Positions 1 through 11,705 of a DNA stretch of 54,533 bases are shown here, piece after piece (position 1 is the first letter of the stretch; each line of letters begins with the position of its first letter). The notes beneath the pieces are model-generated. The model was not told where the DNA came from, searched no databases, and worked only from the letters and a program-made list of their open reading frames with translations. The DNA is from Dimorphilus gyrociliatus. Lineage: Eukaryota; Annelida; Polychaeta; Dinophilidae. The stretch is from positions 1-54,533 of the forward strand of contig CAJFCJ010000059.1 in NCBI GenBank assembly GCA_904063045.1, in the 5' to 3' direction. Both the position numbers and the translations under genes were made by a program.

Positions 1-1470
1 CAGTTTTCTTTGATGATCATTAATTCTTATAAAACTTTTTACTACTGAACAATTAATGAATTGATTTTCATTGAGAACTAATTGAAATGGCATAATTTCA
101 ATATTCAAAAATGACCAAAAATTTGTATTTAAAAATTTATTATTAGTAATGTGATAATAATTTGATGACATATTCTGAAATCTTGATGAATGATATATCC
201 TGATTAAATCAAAATTGCCATTTGTAAATGTATTATTTCTGATAGCAAAATATGAATCAACATAATTTTTATCATAAATAATTAGAAATGATTGAAATGT
301 GGTAATTATGTTATTATCTTCAAAAAGTATTCTACTTTCCTTTTGATGGCCTGTAGTAATTGATACAGATTGGACATGATAACCACCTCTATAAATCTTG
401 AATATATTATTTCTTATCTCCATAGAAACTATATCATAAACTTGTAGAGATGATTCAATATTTAAATGAGGTCCATAGTAGTGTACTTTTAGTCTATATT
501 GCTGTGTTATGAAAATATTTAATAATTGCTCAAAAATTATTAAATAAAAAGACATACTGTTAAAAACTTATTATTCACTATTTCAGATTTTGTTGATTTT
601 TTGAAAAAAAAATTGTTTGCAATATTTAAAAACCTATCAGAATTTCCATCAAATGTACAATTTCTTATTGATATTTTAGAGTTTGTTGATCTGAAGTAAT
701 TGTGAAGTATTTCTACTTTAGAATCTTCAAAATAACTTGATTCAATTGCAAAGTTTCTACATTTAATTTGAGAAATGATTAAGGAATCCTTTAATGTCAC
801 ATTATATAACAGTAAACTTTGGATAGAGTTTAATGCTAGACCAGTATTCTTATCAAAAGTAGAATAAAAATTTGAAATAACACTGATTTCTTTGTCTAAA
901 ATTAAGAAGTTTTAAAAATATGCATATATTACGCAATAGCAAAACCTTCTCTTATTGAATCTATCATCAAGTAGGCATACGTTTGTACTATAGTACATTG
1001 AATTGTAATATTTTGACTGCCAGATATAAAGGAAGCATATGTGCGTGTTGTTTCAAAGAAAAGTAATTCGTTGCCATTGTAAATTTTGCATTCACTTTCC
1101 AAGATCAAGCCAAGATTTTTTATAGACAAAACTTCATTTTCTCGAGCCACAAATGTCTTTTAAATTAATAATTTTTATATTATTTTTATTAAAAATGTAT
1201 TATAAAGCTTATTCTTACTATATTTAATTTCTTCATTGTAAGGGAACGAGACTTGATCGGATATGATACGTAAGTATCATCGCAAACAGTACAATTCAAA
1301 TCTTCTATAAATCTATGAGAGAATGTCCATGAATATAGTTTTGATTCTTCAACTCTTATCACAGAAAATTTATTAGGATGGGGGTGCGAACGTACCCATG
1401 GTGGGTTGAAGCCTACCTTAACATATCTGAAATTGAGTGTAATATCTGTGTTTTTTATATTCACTAACCC
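1..1470 (-). CDS. Partial CUB-like + parallel beta-helix extracellular protein (3' end beyond window)
   Basis: Four exons can be chained on the minus strand: about 1470-1219, 1156-946, 895-558 and 501-1. Most joints are clean GT-AG in compatible phase. The 946/895 joint needs a weak GTTTTG donor. The second exon reads like a CUB module, with a conserved Cys, an 'IYNG' turn and a 'SGSQNITIQC' strand. The remaining exons show the periodic 'I.NN.F / I.NCTF' pattern of right-handed beta-helix (PbH1, pectin-lyase-like) repeats with many N-glycosylation sites. CUB, SRCR, beta-helix and lectin domains co-occur in the tricellular-junction protein Bark/Anakonda of insects; relationship to it is only an inference. 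No signal peptide or start codon was found, so the 5' end is unresolved. The first exon includes a GC-richer 15-mer (1382-1396) shared with an inverted repeat at 48.1 kb. Confidence 0.6.
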
Positions 1471-2164
1471 TAAATTGGAGCCCCTCTAACAATAAATTCA
1501 TCCAAATATTCAAACTAACCCTTTCCTAAAATGTTTTCTTATCAAATGTATAATCATGAAAGGAATGATAATAGAAAAACAAGAAGAAATCATATCAACA
1601 GATGATCTGATATTGAAGTTTTGAGACGAAATGGCACAATTGTTTCAGTGTTCTTAACAAAAAAAAACCAAATTCAATTTTTATAATATCACTCAGGACA
1701 GTTTTAAACAATGAAAGAAATATAGATTAGGTTAGATATAATATTTCTTATAATATAACTGTGCACTTAGATATAGTGATATATGAATACTTAGACTTTA
1801 GATATAAGGCTACATTAGAAAGACTTCTATTTTATAAGAATTAGACTGGTGCAACTATAGAAATACTTCTATTTTGTAGGAATTATGGTGGTGGAACTTT
1901 AGAAAGACTTTTAATTCGTAGAGTTAGCTTTTAGTACTTTAGAAAGAACTCTATTTTGTAAGAAATTGACTATTTGACTGTAACAGATGGTGGCTACTTG
2001 GCAATTAACAAAGGAACAAAGAACATGGAAAAGATGCAGGTCAAACAACAGATGCTGATGAGGCTGGCCTGCTTGCTGTGACACATGTTTGGCATGTGGC
2101 CCTAATCTTCTGATTATATTTTATATGTGTCATAAAACAAGTCTTTCATATTTTTGTTGAACAC
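1471..2164. other. Gene-free stretch
   Basis: No convincing coding sequence was seen. Positions 1820-1950 contain loosely repeated phrases of the type 'actttagaaagac/ttctattttgta(a/g)gaatt', about three degenerate copies, suggesting an old short tandem repeat. Confidence 0.4.
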
Positions 2165-2312
2165 ACCTGTATAAAAGGAAATGCATTTCCCCAGCTTGTC
2201 AGTTCAGTTCTTTAACCATTAACTGGTTGTTTAAACTTACTTTTTTAGAACTAGAAACTCATTTACTCAATACATATTCTTTGGACAAAATACTGGTGTT
2301 TTGTTGAATTAT
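2165..2312 (+). mobile_element. LTR fragment, family B
   Basis: It contains a TATA box (TATAAAAG near 2172), a 'CAATAC' tail and the stretch 'AACTAGAAACTCATTTACTCAAT'-like through 'ACAAAATACTGGTGTTTTGTTG'. The same sequence recurs in reverse orientation at 11034-11400 and 47052-47290. It is cut off at 2312, where an oppositely oriented family A LTR begins. Confidence 0.65.
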
Positions 2313-2696
2313 TCTGTACTGCTCTTGCTGGCAAAATCTATGGGTTTGCAAGTTATAACAATACTGGTTCTACTCAAATCTTTTAAACAAATGTTTAAAA
2401 TTAAAACGGTTTATTCGCAAAAATGATACTTAAGCAAGTAGTAATATGAGAGTTCAATAGCAGAATGGTTTATTCAGAATAATCATATTTAAGAGAGTAG
2501 CAATATGAGAATTCAATAGCAGAGTAGATAGTTTGTAATGGCAGGTTGCAGGTTGCCAAATTACCATGCTGTCTTCCAATGTTGAGGAGCAGATAAGTGG
2601 TTTCAGGGGAGGTTGTTTCCAGGTTATCTTCCCAGGTTCTTGGGTCCAGATGGAAGCTGCATGCAAAATGAAAATAGTGAGGACTTATAAATAGTA
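2313..2696 (-). mobile_element. Truncated LTR, family A (reverse orientation)
   Basis: Read on the minus strand this matches the family A LTR copies at 17750-18377 and 25188-25741. It begins at the LTR terminus TGTAC and runs through the poly-A-signal region and the 'CAGCTTCCATCTGGACCCAAG' segment. It stops short of the upstream half. Positions about 2400-2530 contain an internal duplication of the 'AGAGTTCAATAGCAGA' region. Confidence 0.8.
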
Positions 2697-2777
2697 AAAA
2701 GATTTAGTAATGATTGTTGGCTAATTGATGTAAATGATATCCTCTTACCAGAAAATTTGAGCAACTATCTTGAATAA
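2697..2777 (+). pseudogene. Relic of an unclassified repeat ORF
   Basis: The translation (KRFSNDCWLIDVNDIL...) is nearly identical to the C-terminal 26 residues of the minus-strand ORF at 41000-41347, including its final 'NYLE' and stop. It abuts the truncated LTR, so it was probably moved by or captured within transposon debris. The function of the parent family is unknown. Confidence 0.6.
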
Positions 2778-3179
2778 TCTTATTATTTGTAATTAAATGC
2801 TATCTACAATGTAGTTTAAAATACCTGAAAGTAAATCTAACTATTTTCTCAGTTTATTAAAAAATGCAGAATACAAATTTTATTTGAAAATGTGACACAA
2901 AACAAAAAATATGCAATTAAAAAGCAAGCATAACAACTCAATTCAAATAACAACAATACAACAGAGTTCAAAAAACTTAACATCACATAGTAATGTTTTG
3001 TGTTTATTTGTTTTCTTTGATATTTTACAACTGGTGGATTTTATTGGTATTAGACACCAGTTAGATTTTGTTTGCATTAGCCATCTAGTAGACCTGATAG
3101 ACTGTTGATGTTTTTTGTAGGATTGATGATTTTTTGATAAATTTAGTATTGTTTTTGCTGGTTTGTTTTTTGTTTGAAA
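2778..3179. other. Intergenic, no recognised gene
   Basis: AT-rich sequence with short spurious reading frames only. The decayed GPCR relic begins at about 3180. Confidence 0.3.
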
Positions 3180-3755
3180 ATTGTTTTTTTGATGTTTCTA
3201 TACTGCTCTTAATATTGGAATATATAAAAGTATACCAGCTATAGCATTTTTTCCAAAAATATAAATAGAAAGGTGGAAGAAGATCTAAAATATTACATAC
3301 AATAGTAACATGATCTTTAAAATTAGTCTGGTAAGTATTCCAACCCATAAGAGGCAATATACAGATAACAAGACTGCACAGCCATATACCCGCAAGTAAG
3401 TCCTTATTGACCATATTTGATGGAAATTTAAAGGATTTACAACTGCAATAAACTTTTCAAATGTAATTAGAGTCAATGTAAAAGATGATACAGCAATAAT
3501 TAATAATACTGGTTGAGTTAAGAAAAGACAACTGTAAAAACTTACTTGTTAATCAGTTAGATAGAAAAAGCATAAAATACTTATTGATTATAAAATATCA
3601 GTAAAAGTTAATGCAGTAACACCAAAATTTTCTAATTTCCAAATATCTCTATTCATTGTACCAATGGCAATTAAATTTCCATTTGAAAAAAGACCAAAAA
3701 TCTGATTACAACTCATGAATATCATTACACATATTTGATAGAAATAATAATCCAT
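3180..3755 (-). pseudogene. Decayed rhodopsin-type GPCR, paralogue of the intact copy at 19508-20413
   Basis: Starting from an ATG at 3755 the translation tracks the intact receptor at 19508-20413 closely: 'SNGNLIAIGT', 'WKLENFGVTALTFTDIL', 'SFTLTLITFEKFIAVV' and, in another frame, 'LPLMGWN'. There is an in-frame stop after 'TFTDIL' (about 3590), a second stop in the first loop, a frameshift in TM4 (about 3400) and another in TM5 (about 3240). The homology ends in the third intracellular loop; TM6-TM7 are missing. It is therefore a dead, truncated duplicate of a single-exon GPCR 16 kb away on the same strand. Confidence 0.85.
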
Positions 3756-3999
3756 GTTTAACAGGAAGATAAATAATGCAAAGTTTTTGCTAAGAGTAAA
3801 TTCAAATATTTAAAATGGCTGTTATTATTAAGCTAATTCTGTCTTTTATGTGTGAAGTTATAGTTATTAAATTATTCACTATTTAATATGCACTTGTAGA
3901 ATTTCATAATCCTGTGCTGTTATGAAGAAAGTGTTGCTATACTAGTTTTAGGACTAACAAAAATTTAGTATAGGGTTCAAGGCCATTTTTCAAAGTTTT

Positions 4000-4500
4000 A
4001 GTATGAAAAATTTATTATATAATATTTTAAAAACAAGATTAAAAGACTTTATAACATTTTAAAAGTTCTAATTTGTAACATTCTCCTTAAAGTTTTACCA
4101 AAATATAGAACATCTTGACTGTAACCAACTTCTTCAATCCTAAAAACTTTCACCAATGATAACATCCATCTCTTTTCCTCCTCATTCCTCTGTTTTTTAT
4201 AAAATCTTTTTTAATATTGAAATAAATGAAACAGGAATGTTTGTACAACCTGAAAAAATATTTTTTCAAATGAAATTTCACCTTTTAAGGCAAAATTTGC
4301 TGAATGACAATAAGAAATTGCAACTGCTATATTTTTTGAAATTTTCAAAATATTTCTAATTGTAAAAATTAGATGAGATTTTGTGAGAGTTTCAAGCGTC
4401 TCTAAAGGTGTATAAACACAGAGGAAATTGCTGTTCATCCCACTGATAAAACTGCAATCTTTAAGCATAAGAAGTAAAATTTTAATACGGTTGCCTTATC
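4000..4500 (-). pseudogene. Protein-kinase-like fragment (degenerate)
   Basis: The order of segments resembles a kinase domain: 'LETLTKSHLIFTIRNILKI' (alphaD), 'NIAVAISYCHSANFALKGEIS' (alphaE and the catalytic-loop position, but without HRD) and, after a disrupted piece, 'YSQDVLYFGKTLRRML' (like SDVxSFGxxLxEM of alphaF). There are stops and frame changes, no Asp of the catalytic loop and no DFG. A related-looking segment is at 11706-12062. I infer a dead receptor-kinase-like fragment; it could equally be an unrelated helical protein. Confidence 0.35.
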
Positions 4501-4784
4501 CTTAACTTTGGGATGTTTTTTCACCTAAGCCTACAATTGTAAAGGATAAAAGGCTTGAGGAAATTCCTTAAATCAAGGAAAGACTACTTAAAGTTTTTAT
4601 TTAACATTAGCATTACACCTGACAAATTTACTCTATTCAAACAATTTTATGATACTAAAATAAGATGCATTTTTTTTTAAATAGATCATATGCCTACCAC
4701 TTTCCAACTGTTGCATTACTCTCATTTCCAAAGATTGCTGACTGTGTAAAAAATAGAAAAGAATTTGTCCTTCTGATTAAATAA

Positions 4785-7710
4785 TTAACTGACAATCACT
4801 AACATTTTTCTCTTCTTTTCATCTGACAAATTCTTGCAGTAATCTGCCAAATCATTATAAGTATACAAAAAAGGGTTAACAACTGCATTAAGTGGTAAAA
4901 TTAGTAGAACTAATGTAGTGTATAATTGTTTTGAAATGACTAATTCATAAAATACAGAATAAACTCCTGCAATAGAATAATTTTAAATTGGAGATAAAAC
5001 TGCAAAAGAAGTTGAAACCTAAAACTGCAATAGGAAACCAACACAAAACATTTGTTATTACAATTAAAAAGACTCTTGTTTTTATCTTTGACTGTTGAAT
5101 TTTGAATTTAAATTTTCCAATTAAATATTTTGAATGTAAAGTTTTCTTCCATATCATCAAATAAAGAATACAAATCACCATACATATAATAGTAATGAAG
5201 CAGCTAAACATCAAAAAAGAGTAGAGCCATCCTTCCTTCTTCTTACTGGAAATATGCAGTGTAAAACAAACTGCATTTTCTGAGTAGTAATTCTACAATG
5301 AAACTATTACAGTTTGAGAAAGAGAGAGAGAGAGAGAGACAATTTGTCCTTCTCTTATACTGACATCATATATGAAACATGGCAAAATAGAGAACAGAAG
5401 TGATAAAAATACAATTAAAAAGATATATAATCCTTTGAAAAATGCTTGAAAATGTTTTAACAAAGGATAATTGATTGTTTGAAATCTTTCAATTGTTATA
5501 AACATTACACTCAATGCTGACAATTGAATGGAAAAACTGCACAATATTCCAATAAGGGAACATCTTAAACTATTTCTCCATTTGAAATCCTTTTCTATGT
5601 ACTCTCCTTGAAATTGTAAATCTGCTAATCCAATTGTTATGCAGTATATTGAAGTAATTAAATCTGCAAAGATCAATGTTATATTGAAATAATTCTTTTC
5701 CTCTTTAGAGAAGAAGATTCGAAATGTTAATGATGAGATATTTTCCAAAAATGCCATTATACCAAATGTCCACAAGAGAATTTTTAATATCTTTGAATCT
5801 AATAAATCATCACAAGAATTGAATAATGACTTATCTGGTTGACAATGTTCCAAGTGTCTTGAATACTTTTTGGCAAAGCAACACAACTCAAAATAATTAC
5901 TTTTCAATCTTTCAAGACTTTTTAAATGTTGAACCAAAAATTTTCCCTCTCTCATGTTAATAATTGAACTTTCTAAATTCAAATGCTTCAACTTTATAAG
6001 ATCAATAAATAATCTTTTGTTAATTGTTTTTATATGAGAAAAACTTAAATCAAGACTTTCCAGGATACTTATATTTTGAAAATATTTATTTGAAAAGTTT
6101 GTCAAGTTTGTCATTGAAAGGTCAAGCTTTCTTAAATTTTTAAAAGTACTAAAAGAAAAGTTTAAATTTAAAGCTAATTGATTTTTGCAGAGGATAAGAA
6201 TTTGCAGTTTGTGGAATACATTTTCAGGTAGATTCTTTAATGATATTATTCCATTATTACTCAAGTTAAGAAACATTATGTTGGGAAAATTTTGATATAT
6301 TTTTAAAAAGTTTACATTACTCAATGTAATAGTTAAAATTGAGAGATGGAAATGTTTATCAAAATGTGATTTGAGTGAATTGTTGTAGTTTGAAATGTAC
6401 AAATTTTTCCAGATTATCAATCCAGAGTATTTTAAATCATTGAAAACTGGTTTATTCTTTAAAATACACTTTACTGTAGAAAAATTATCACATTTGCAGC
6501 CTTGAGGACAAAAATTCAAGTTTTTGCAGTTAATTTCGTCACTTCCTTTCAAACAGTCAACAATTCCATTACAGACTTCAGATAGAATAATGTAAAATCT
6601 CTCATCTCTACATTTGAAAAATCCTTTTGGTTTGAAATTTTCTTTTAAAAAAAAAAAATTTCAAAAAAACTTATCCAACTGTAAAATTATTTACAAACCG
6701 CAATTTGATTCGTCATCGTATTCAGTACAGTGGACAATATTGTCGCAAAGATTTTTTATAGATATACAATAGTTTGCATTCCTGCACAAATATTCACCAA
6801 ACTTACATCTTGTTTCATTACAATCTTGCAATGTCATAAATGGATAATGAACTTTGCTTAGCAGAATTCCCATTGAATTGTACTCAACTAAACATTTCTT
6901 TTTAAAATTCTTGATATTTTTTATTATAGATTGACAAACTCTGTGATTATTTTTTGTCGAGTCAGCATGATGATATCTTTTCAAACATGCTTGTAAACTT
7001 TCATCACTAGAATCAAGACAATTCTTTTGAAAATCACAAGTATTTTCAATAGGAATACATTTTTTATTACAAGCATAAAAATCTTCATTGTTGCTGCATT
7101 CTTTGGAATTATTTTTTGTAGTAATTACTCAATTATACTATTAAGCCTACTTGCAACAACAAAAGGGTTAATAATACTCTTCAGAAAAGTTTCAGAACAA
7201 ATTTCATCTGTACCATCAATACAATTTATTTCACTATTGCAAAATTTCCATTTTTCAATGCATTCATTATTTCGACATCTGGAAAAATTAAAATATATTC
7301 AAAAATTATTTCTATTATCGCTCATCTCTTGAAATATAAACCTCTTCCCCTGATTGCATTCTTTCCATTCTTAATCATAAAAAAAGGAAATATTTTTTTT
7401 TTATATTTGAATTTTTAAATATGAAAAGTTTTACTGCAATCTCTCTCATCATCTCCATTAAGACAATCTATGATATGATCACATAGGTGTTTGTAGTTAA
7501 TTTTTTTACCATCTTCGCATTGATACTCTTCAATAATTGGACAATATTTCTCATCCTCACCGGATATACAATCATTATTTCCGTCGCATTGATAAATACC
7601 ATTAATATATACATCATCCTCCAAACAGTGGAATAAATGATGATTGGAATGATTTTTTGATTGATTGTACTCAAGTAAATTTCCTAAATCAAAAGTTTCT
7701 GTTTCTGTAA
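4785..7710 (-). CDS. LDLa-LRR rhodopsin-type GPCR (relaxin-receptor/GRL101-like), C-terminal portion of a larger gene
   Basis: Exons on the minus strand encode about six LDL-receptor class A repeats (7690-7415, then about 7300-7180, 7130-7000, 6984-6691 and 6640-6540), each with Cys pairs and an acidic 'D.xDE/SDE' calcium cage. An LRR N-cap (CPQGCKC) and about eight LRRs follow. TM1-TM5 are in 6552-5341, with 'LIFADLITSIYCITIGLADLQFQGEY' shortened here to its hallmark 'ADLQFQGEY' and ERF in place of DRY. A 48-bp intron (5340-5293) holds a (TC)n tract. TM6 is in 5292-5010 and TM7 carries 'NAVVNPFLYTY', ending at TAA 4785-4787. This arrangement is that of relaxin receptors and the snail receptor GRL101, predicting Gs/Gi-coupled signalling from a secreted ligand. 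Phase-compatible splicing continues upstream into a C-type lectin domain. Confidence 0.82.
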
Positions 7711-10343
7711 AAATTATAGTTTTGAAAAGATTTTCAATAAATTCTTTCTCAAGGTTTTTTCAAAACCTGCTGGAGTAATGCAGTTAATTGCTGTAATTTC
7801 CTTTGTATGACATTCTGCAGGATGGATATTATAGGTTTTACTTTTAACCAAAGACTGGAGGAAATCGTATTGTACAATTTTTGATACAGCTGATGAAAAC
7901 TGGTAGTAGAAACAAGATGATACTTTTGATACTGTTGGCTTTTGAATAAGATGAGATTGAACTTGAGCACACAATTCAAGTTGACTGAGATTTAACCACA
8001 AAAAAAGAGTATGTTTGTATTTACAATACTAATTATCTCTACCTTGGTTGAAATGATGTAAATTCAAAAGGTTTATTATCTAAATGAGCTGTTACAATAT
8101 TATTTCTTCTATCTTTTATCCTCTTCAATTCTTGTCATTTTTTTGAAAAAAAAAATATTGAATTATAAAAAAGAAAAAATCTATCATCCATGTTTTTTTT
8201 TTTTTACTTCCGGCTAATATTAATTTATTTCTAAAAGGTTTCACATTAAACATTGACATCATTCTTAAACTTTCCAAATTGATTAGAAATTGATAATTTT
8301 TGAAGGATAAATGTCCAAGAGTACTATTTCTACTTTTACAATACTCTTCAGTATTATCAATTGATAATTTCCTCTTCATACTTATATAAATGTAACAGAG
8401 ACTTTGATACAAAAATGCCTCTTTATCAATACACCATCTTGTTCTATTCAATTTACATTCAATATTCATATGACCAGAGTTCAGTTTGTCAAACAAATGT
8501 TGATATTTCGGATTGAGTATATTATTTGAAATGTTGCCAATAAGTGAAAAAGAACATTGTACAGAATTTATATACGAAATATCGCTACATTTCATTATTG
8601 CGTAATTGAATGTAAACATATTTATGTTTGTCAAATATTCAAAAATTGTTGCCGATTGAAAACCGAGTGTCTTACATAGGCTGATTAAATGTTTTAAACG
8701 GAAAGTATCAAATACGGGTTGAAACCACAAATTATTGTAAAATATTTGTAAATTTCCACTAAATTCATTAAAATTATGTTTGTCACCAAAATTCAAAATA
8801 TTATCTTTATCTTTATAAATTCTATAATGGAAATCTGTAGAAAAATACTCAATAAATCATTTTTAAAAAATCTATTAAAATATACAGTTACAAACTTTTA
8901 TGGATTTTCTTCTCATACATTACAAACAATAACTTTACATTTGTATATTCTAATTTTAAATTACATGTTTTTAAATTGTATTCAGTTAAATTACAACCAA
9001 TCATTGTTGGAAGTCTCAGATTGTTAACTACTGTAATAGTCCTTGTACAATAATAGTATTTTAGAACCTGTTTTGTTAATAGTATTGATTTAAATGCAAT
9101 AATGGATAGGATAGAATTTAAAACTATTTAAAAAATACATAATTCTTGTATAAGCCTGTTTTGTAAATTGGACTGAGTACTTTGGAACTGGCTTTGGTCA
9201 AAGATAGTGCTATTTTTGTTATTTCTTTTGAATTTATATAAGTAATTGGATTATGTCCCATTGTTTTAGAGTTAATTACATAGAATGATGATTCAGAGAG
9301 GATAATCTCTCCAAAGAGAATTCTATTCAAATGACCAGAATACTTTTCAATAACAAAATCTATGAAGAAAAGAGACAAGTTTTAGGAACTTTTTATTAAA
9401 ATTCTTTGTCAATATAAAGTAAATTTTACCATTCAAATCTGTAAATTTACATACAACTCTTGCTTGTTGAAAGTCCTTGGAATAATTTTGAAATGTTACA
9501 TTTTTATGGTTTAAATTTAAAAAACTAATAGAATGATTATCTAATTCATCTAATTTGAAATCTTTTATAAAAAATTCACTTTTCCTACACAGGGCTTCCT
9601 TTGCCAGTATTTTTTGATAAAAGAACCTAAATGTTCTCTTCCGATATCTCGTGTACAGAATAAAGTTAGTTTCTCTGTCCAGACTGGCAGCAAATAGATC
9701 TGTAAACAAAAAAATTAGTAGGCTTAAGTAAATCAATAATAACTGATTGATTGATACATGGCTGTTTAATTTTAAAACATTTCAAGCAGATTAAACCAGT
9801 TTTTTCATCTATCTCTTTGACTTTATAGCTATTGGGAAAAACAACTTGGACCTTCTAATTTTTTTCTACCAGTTGTCATCAGTATTGTTAAAAATACTTA
9901 CAAATTGAAATTTTTTTTTCTGACTTTAAGAAAGCCAGTTATTTTTTCTAATAAATTTAGAAAGAAATTATTTGTTTTTTAATAAAAACATAAGAAATAA
10001 TGATACCTTTAGAATTTATGCAACCTTGCAATATATAATGTATTGTATCATATCCCATTGATGAACAAATACGTTTAATATATTTTGGAGAAATGTCAAA
10101 TTGAAAGCCAAGCGTTTCTGTTTGATTATTTGAAATGGTTCTAAGCCTTAAATTTCCATAAATAGAATGTTCTTTTTCTTCAATAGGATTGAGAGAAAAT
10201 TTAAAATATTTCTCATTTTTGAGTACAGTAGTGTAAATTATTTCTCTTTTACATCTTAAGGAAATAACAAATAAAAATTTTGGTAAAACAACAAATAGAA
10301 AGAGAAATATGTTTGAAAAAAGCATTCTATTTGTATAGATCAA
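7711..10343 (-). CDS. SRCR-like and C-type-lectin ectodomain exons, probably the N-terminal half of the 4785-7710 GPCR gene
   Basis: The first exon (10343-10007) starts with a strong signal peptide (FLFLFVVLPKFLF) and an SRCR-like strand/helix pattern ('YGNLRLRT ... ICSSMGYD'). Exons around 9880-9120 encode sequence without recognised domain. Exon 9020-8905 ('MIGCNLTEYNLKTC') resembles an SRCR C-terminus. Exon about 8842-8215 has an SRCR-like module ('GNLQIFYNNLWFQPVFD ... LCKTLGF ... MKCSD') and the first half of a C-type lectin domain. Exons 8128-8043 and 7990-7745 complete the lectin fold. The 8215/8128, 8043/7990 and 7745/7707 joints keep frame and lead into the first LDLa repeat. Linkage upstream of 8842 is weaker; two neighbouring genes cannot be excluded. 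Confidence 0.55.
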
Positions 10344-11033
10344 TTTTTGAACATATCTCTATAAAACATTATTTTACAAACATTTTAGATATCCATTAAA
10401 TGCAATTTAATACATTGAAAACAAGATTGAGTTTTTGTCATTTTTGTTATCAATCTACTTGAAATATATAGTAAGTATAAATTTTAAACTAAAGCTAATA
10501 ATCATTTTGAAAAAAGTGTCTTTTAAAGATCTGTTTCTTTCTAAATGCATAAACAAGGGTTTCTTTTTAATTTCAAATAGGATATTTCTTAAAAATCAGT
10601 TTGCATTGAAAGTTCTCTTTCTTCAAATTTCTAACAAGAGCAGTATTAATTCTGATGACTTCATTTGAAAATTACCAATCAATGTTACTCCTCAGTGTAT
10701 ATTGTAGGGATCAGGACATTTCGGCCCAGGACAGTTCGACCCACTTTTGGACATTTCGGCCCATTCTAAGGTAATCATACTAAAGGCATTGTCTCACTTG
10801 AAGATAGGTTTTGTACTTATGAATTGATAAATATGACAAATATAATTTTTATTTTGTGAACTATTATGTTTATTTTTTTAATATAAAAAACAATTTACAA
10901 ATAGTAAGGAGTGTTGAGTTTTATAACTAAAATGCAGAACAAGAAATAACAAATTTTACAGATATTTAAATCAACAAGTCTATCCAATAATTCATCCAAA
11001 CTCAATTCTCTTTCTTCAAATTTACTCCACAAC
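10344..11033. other. Gene-free stretch with short GC-rich motif cluster
   Basis: No gene is seen. At 10714-10763 three copies of a 15-mer (GGACATTTCGGCCCA, GGACAGTTCGACCCA, GGACATTTCGGCCCA) stand out from the AT-rich background. The first two abut directly and the third follows a 5-bp spacer. Confidence 0.6.
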
Positions 11034-11400
11034 TGTACTTTGTTGTATTGTAATTGTAGGAATCTCTAGCTTATCAAATTCGAATTCGTCCTCACCAATC
11101 ATTTACCAATGTACCAAAGTTCTGGTCCAAATAGAACCTTTCAAGTTCGTCCACAAGTTGTCTCAACAAATGAAAATTTACAAGAAATTTACCAACAAAA
11201 CACCAGTATTTTGTTCAAAGAGTATTTATTGAGTAAATGAGTTTCTAGTTCTAAACAAGCAAGTTTTAACACAAAGTTAGCTGTTAGAAAACTGAACTGC
11301 CTACTGATAAATTCATAGGCTTTATATACTTTTCCAAAAGTTGACAGTTCACAGATAAAAATATCTACACAAAACAAATGTATCATTATGGATAAAAGGA
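11034..11400 (-). mobile_element. LTR, family B (reverse orientation, right boundary approximate)
   Basis: Read on the minus strand it has a TATA box (TATATAAAG-like near 11328), an AATAAA-type signal ('CAATAAATA' near 11226) and ends '...ACAACAAAGTACA' at 11034. Copies are at 47052-47290 (reverse), 2165-2312 (forward) and the last 20 bp at 14632-14656 (forward, followed by a primer-binding site). These are the marks of a Ty3/Gypsy-type LTR. No internal coding region is attached here, so this is a solo or truncated LTR. Confidence 0.7.
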
Positions 11401-11705
11401 AAGTTCAAATATGGTTCCATATTTGTTAACTTTGCTTTGTTAAGGAAAACTGTTGTCAGTGGGTCAGAAAACTGCATAAGATGTAACAATTTTTGGTAAA
11501 TGTTGGATTGGTTCCAACACACAAAAATAGACAGAGATCATCATAATGCTGTTTTTAAATACCACAAATTATTAATAATAATTGTTTGTGAAAAGTAAAA
11601 TATTTGAGTATAAGTCATTGGTAGAGTAAGGTTAATTTAATAAAGAATTTAAATCTCCATTTTTTTTTCACTTATATTTAAATCTCTTTTCAAGCTATTC
11701 TGAAA

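Noticed and set aside
3085-3414. Separate 109-aa gene in an alternate frame
   Set aside because: Its 'LPLMGWN' part is the frameshifted TM4 of the decayed GPCR; the remainder is low-complexity read-through.
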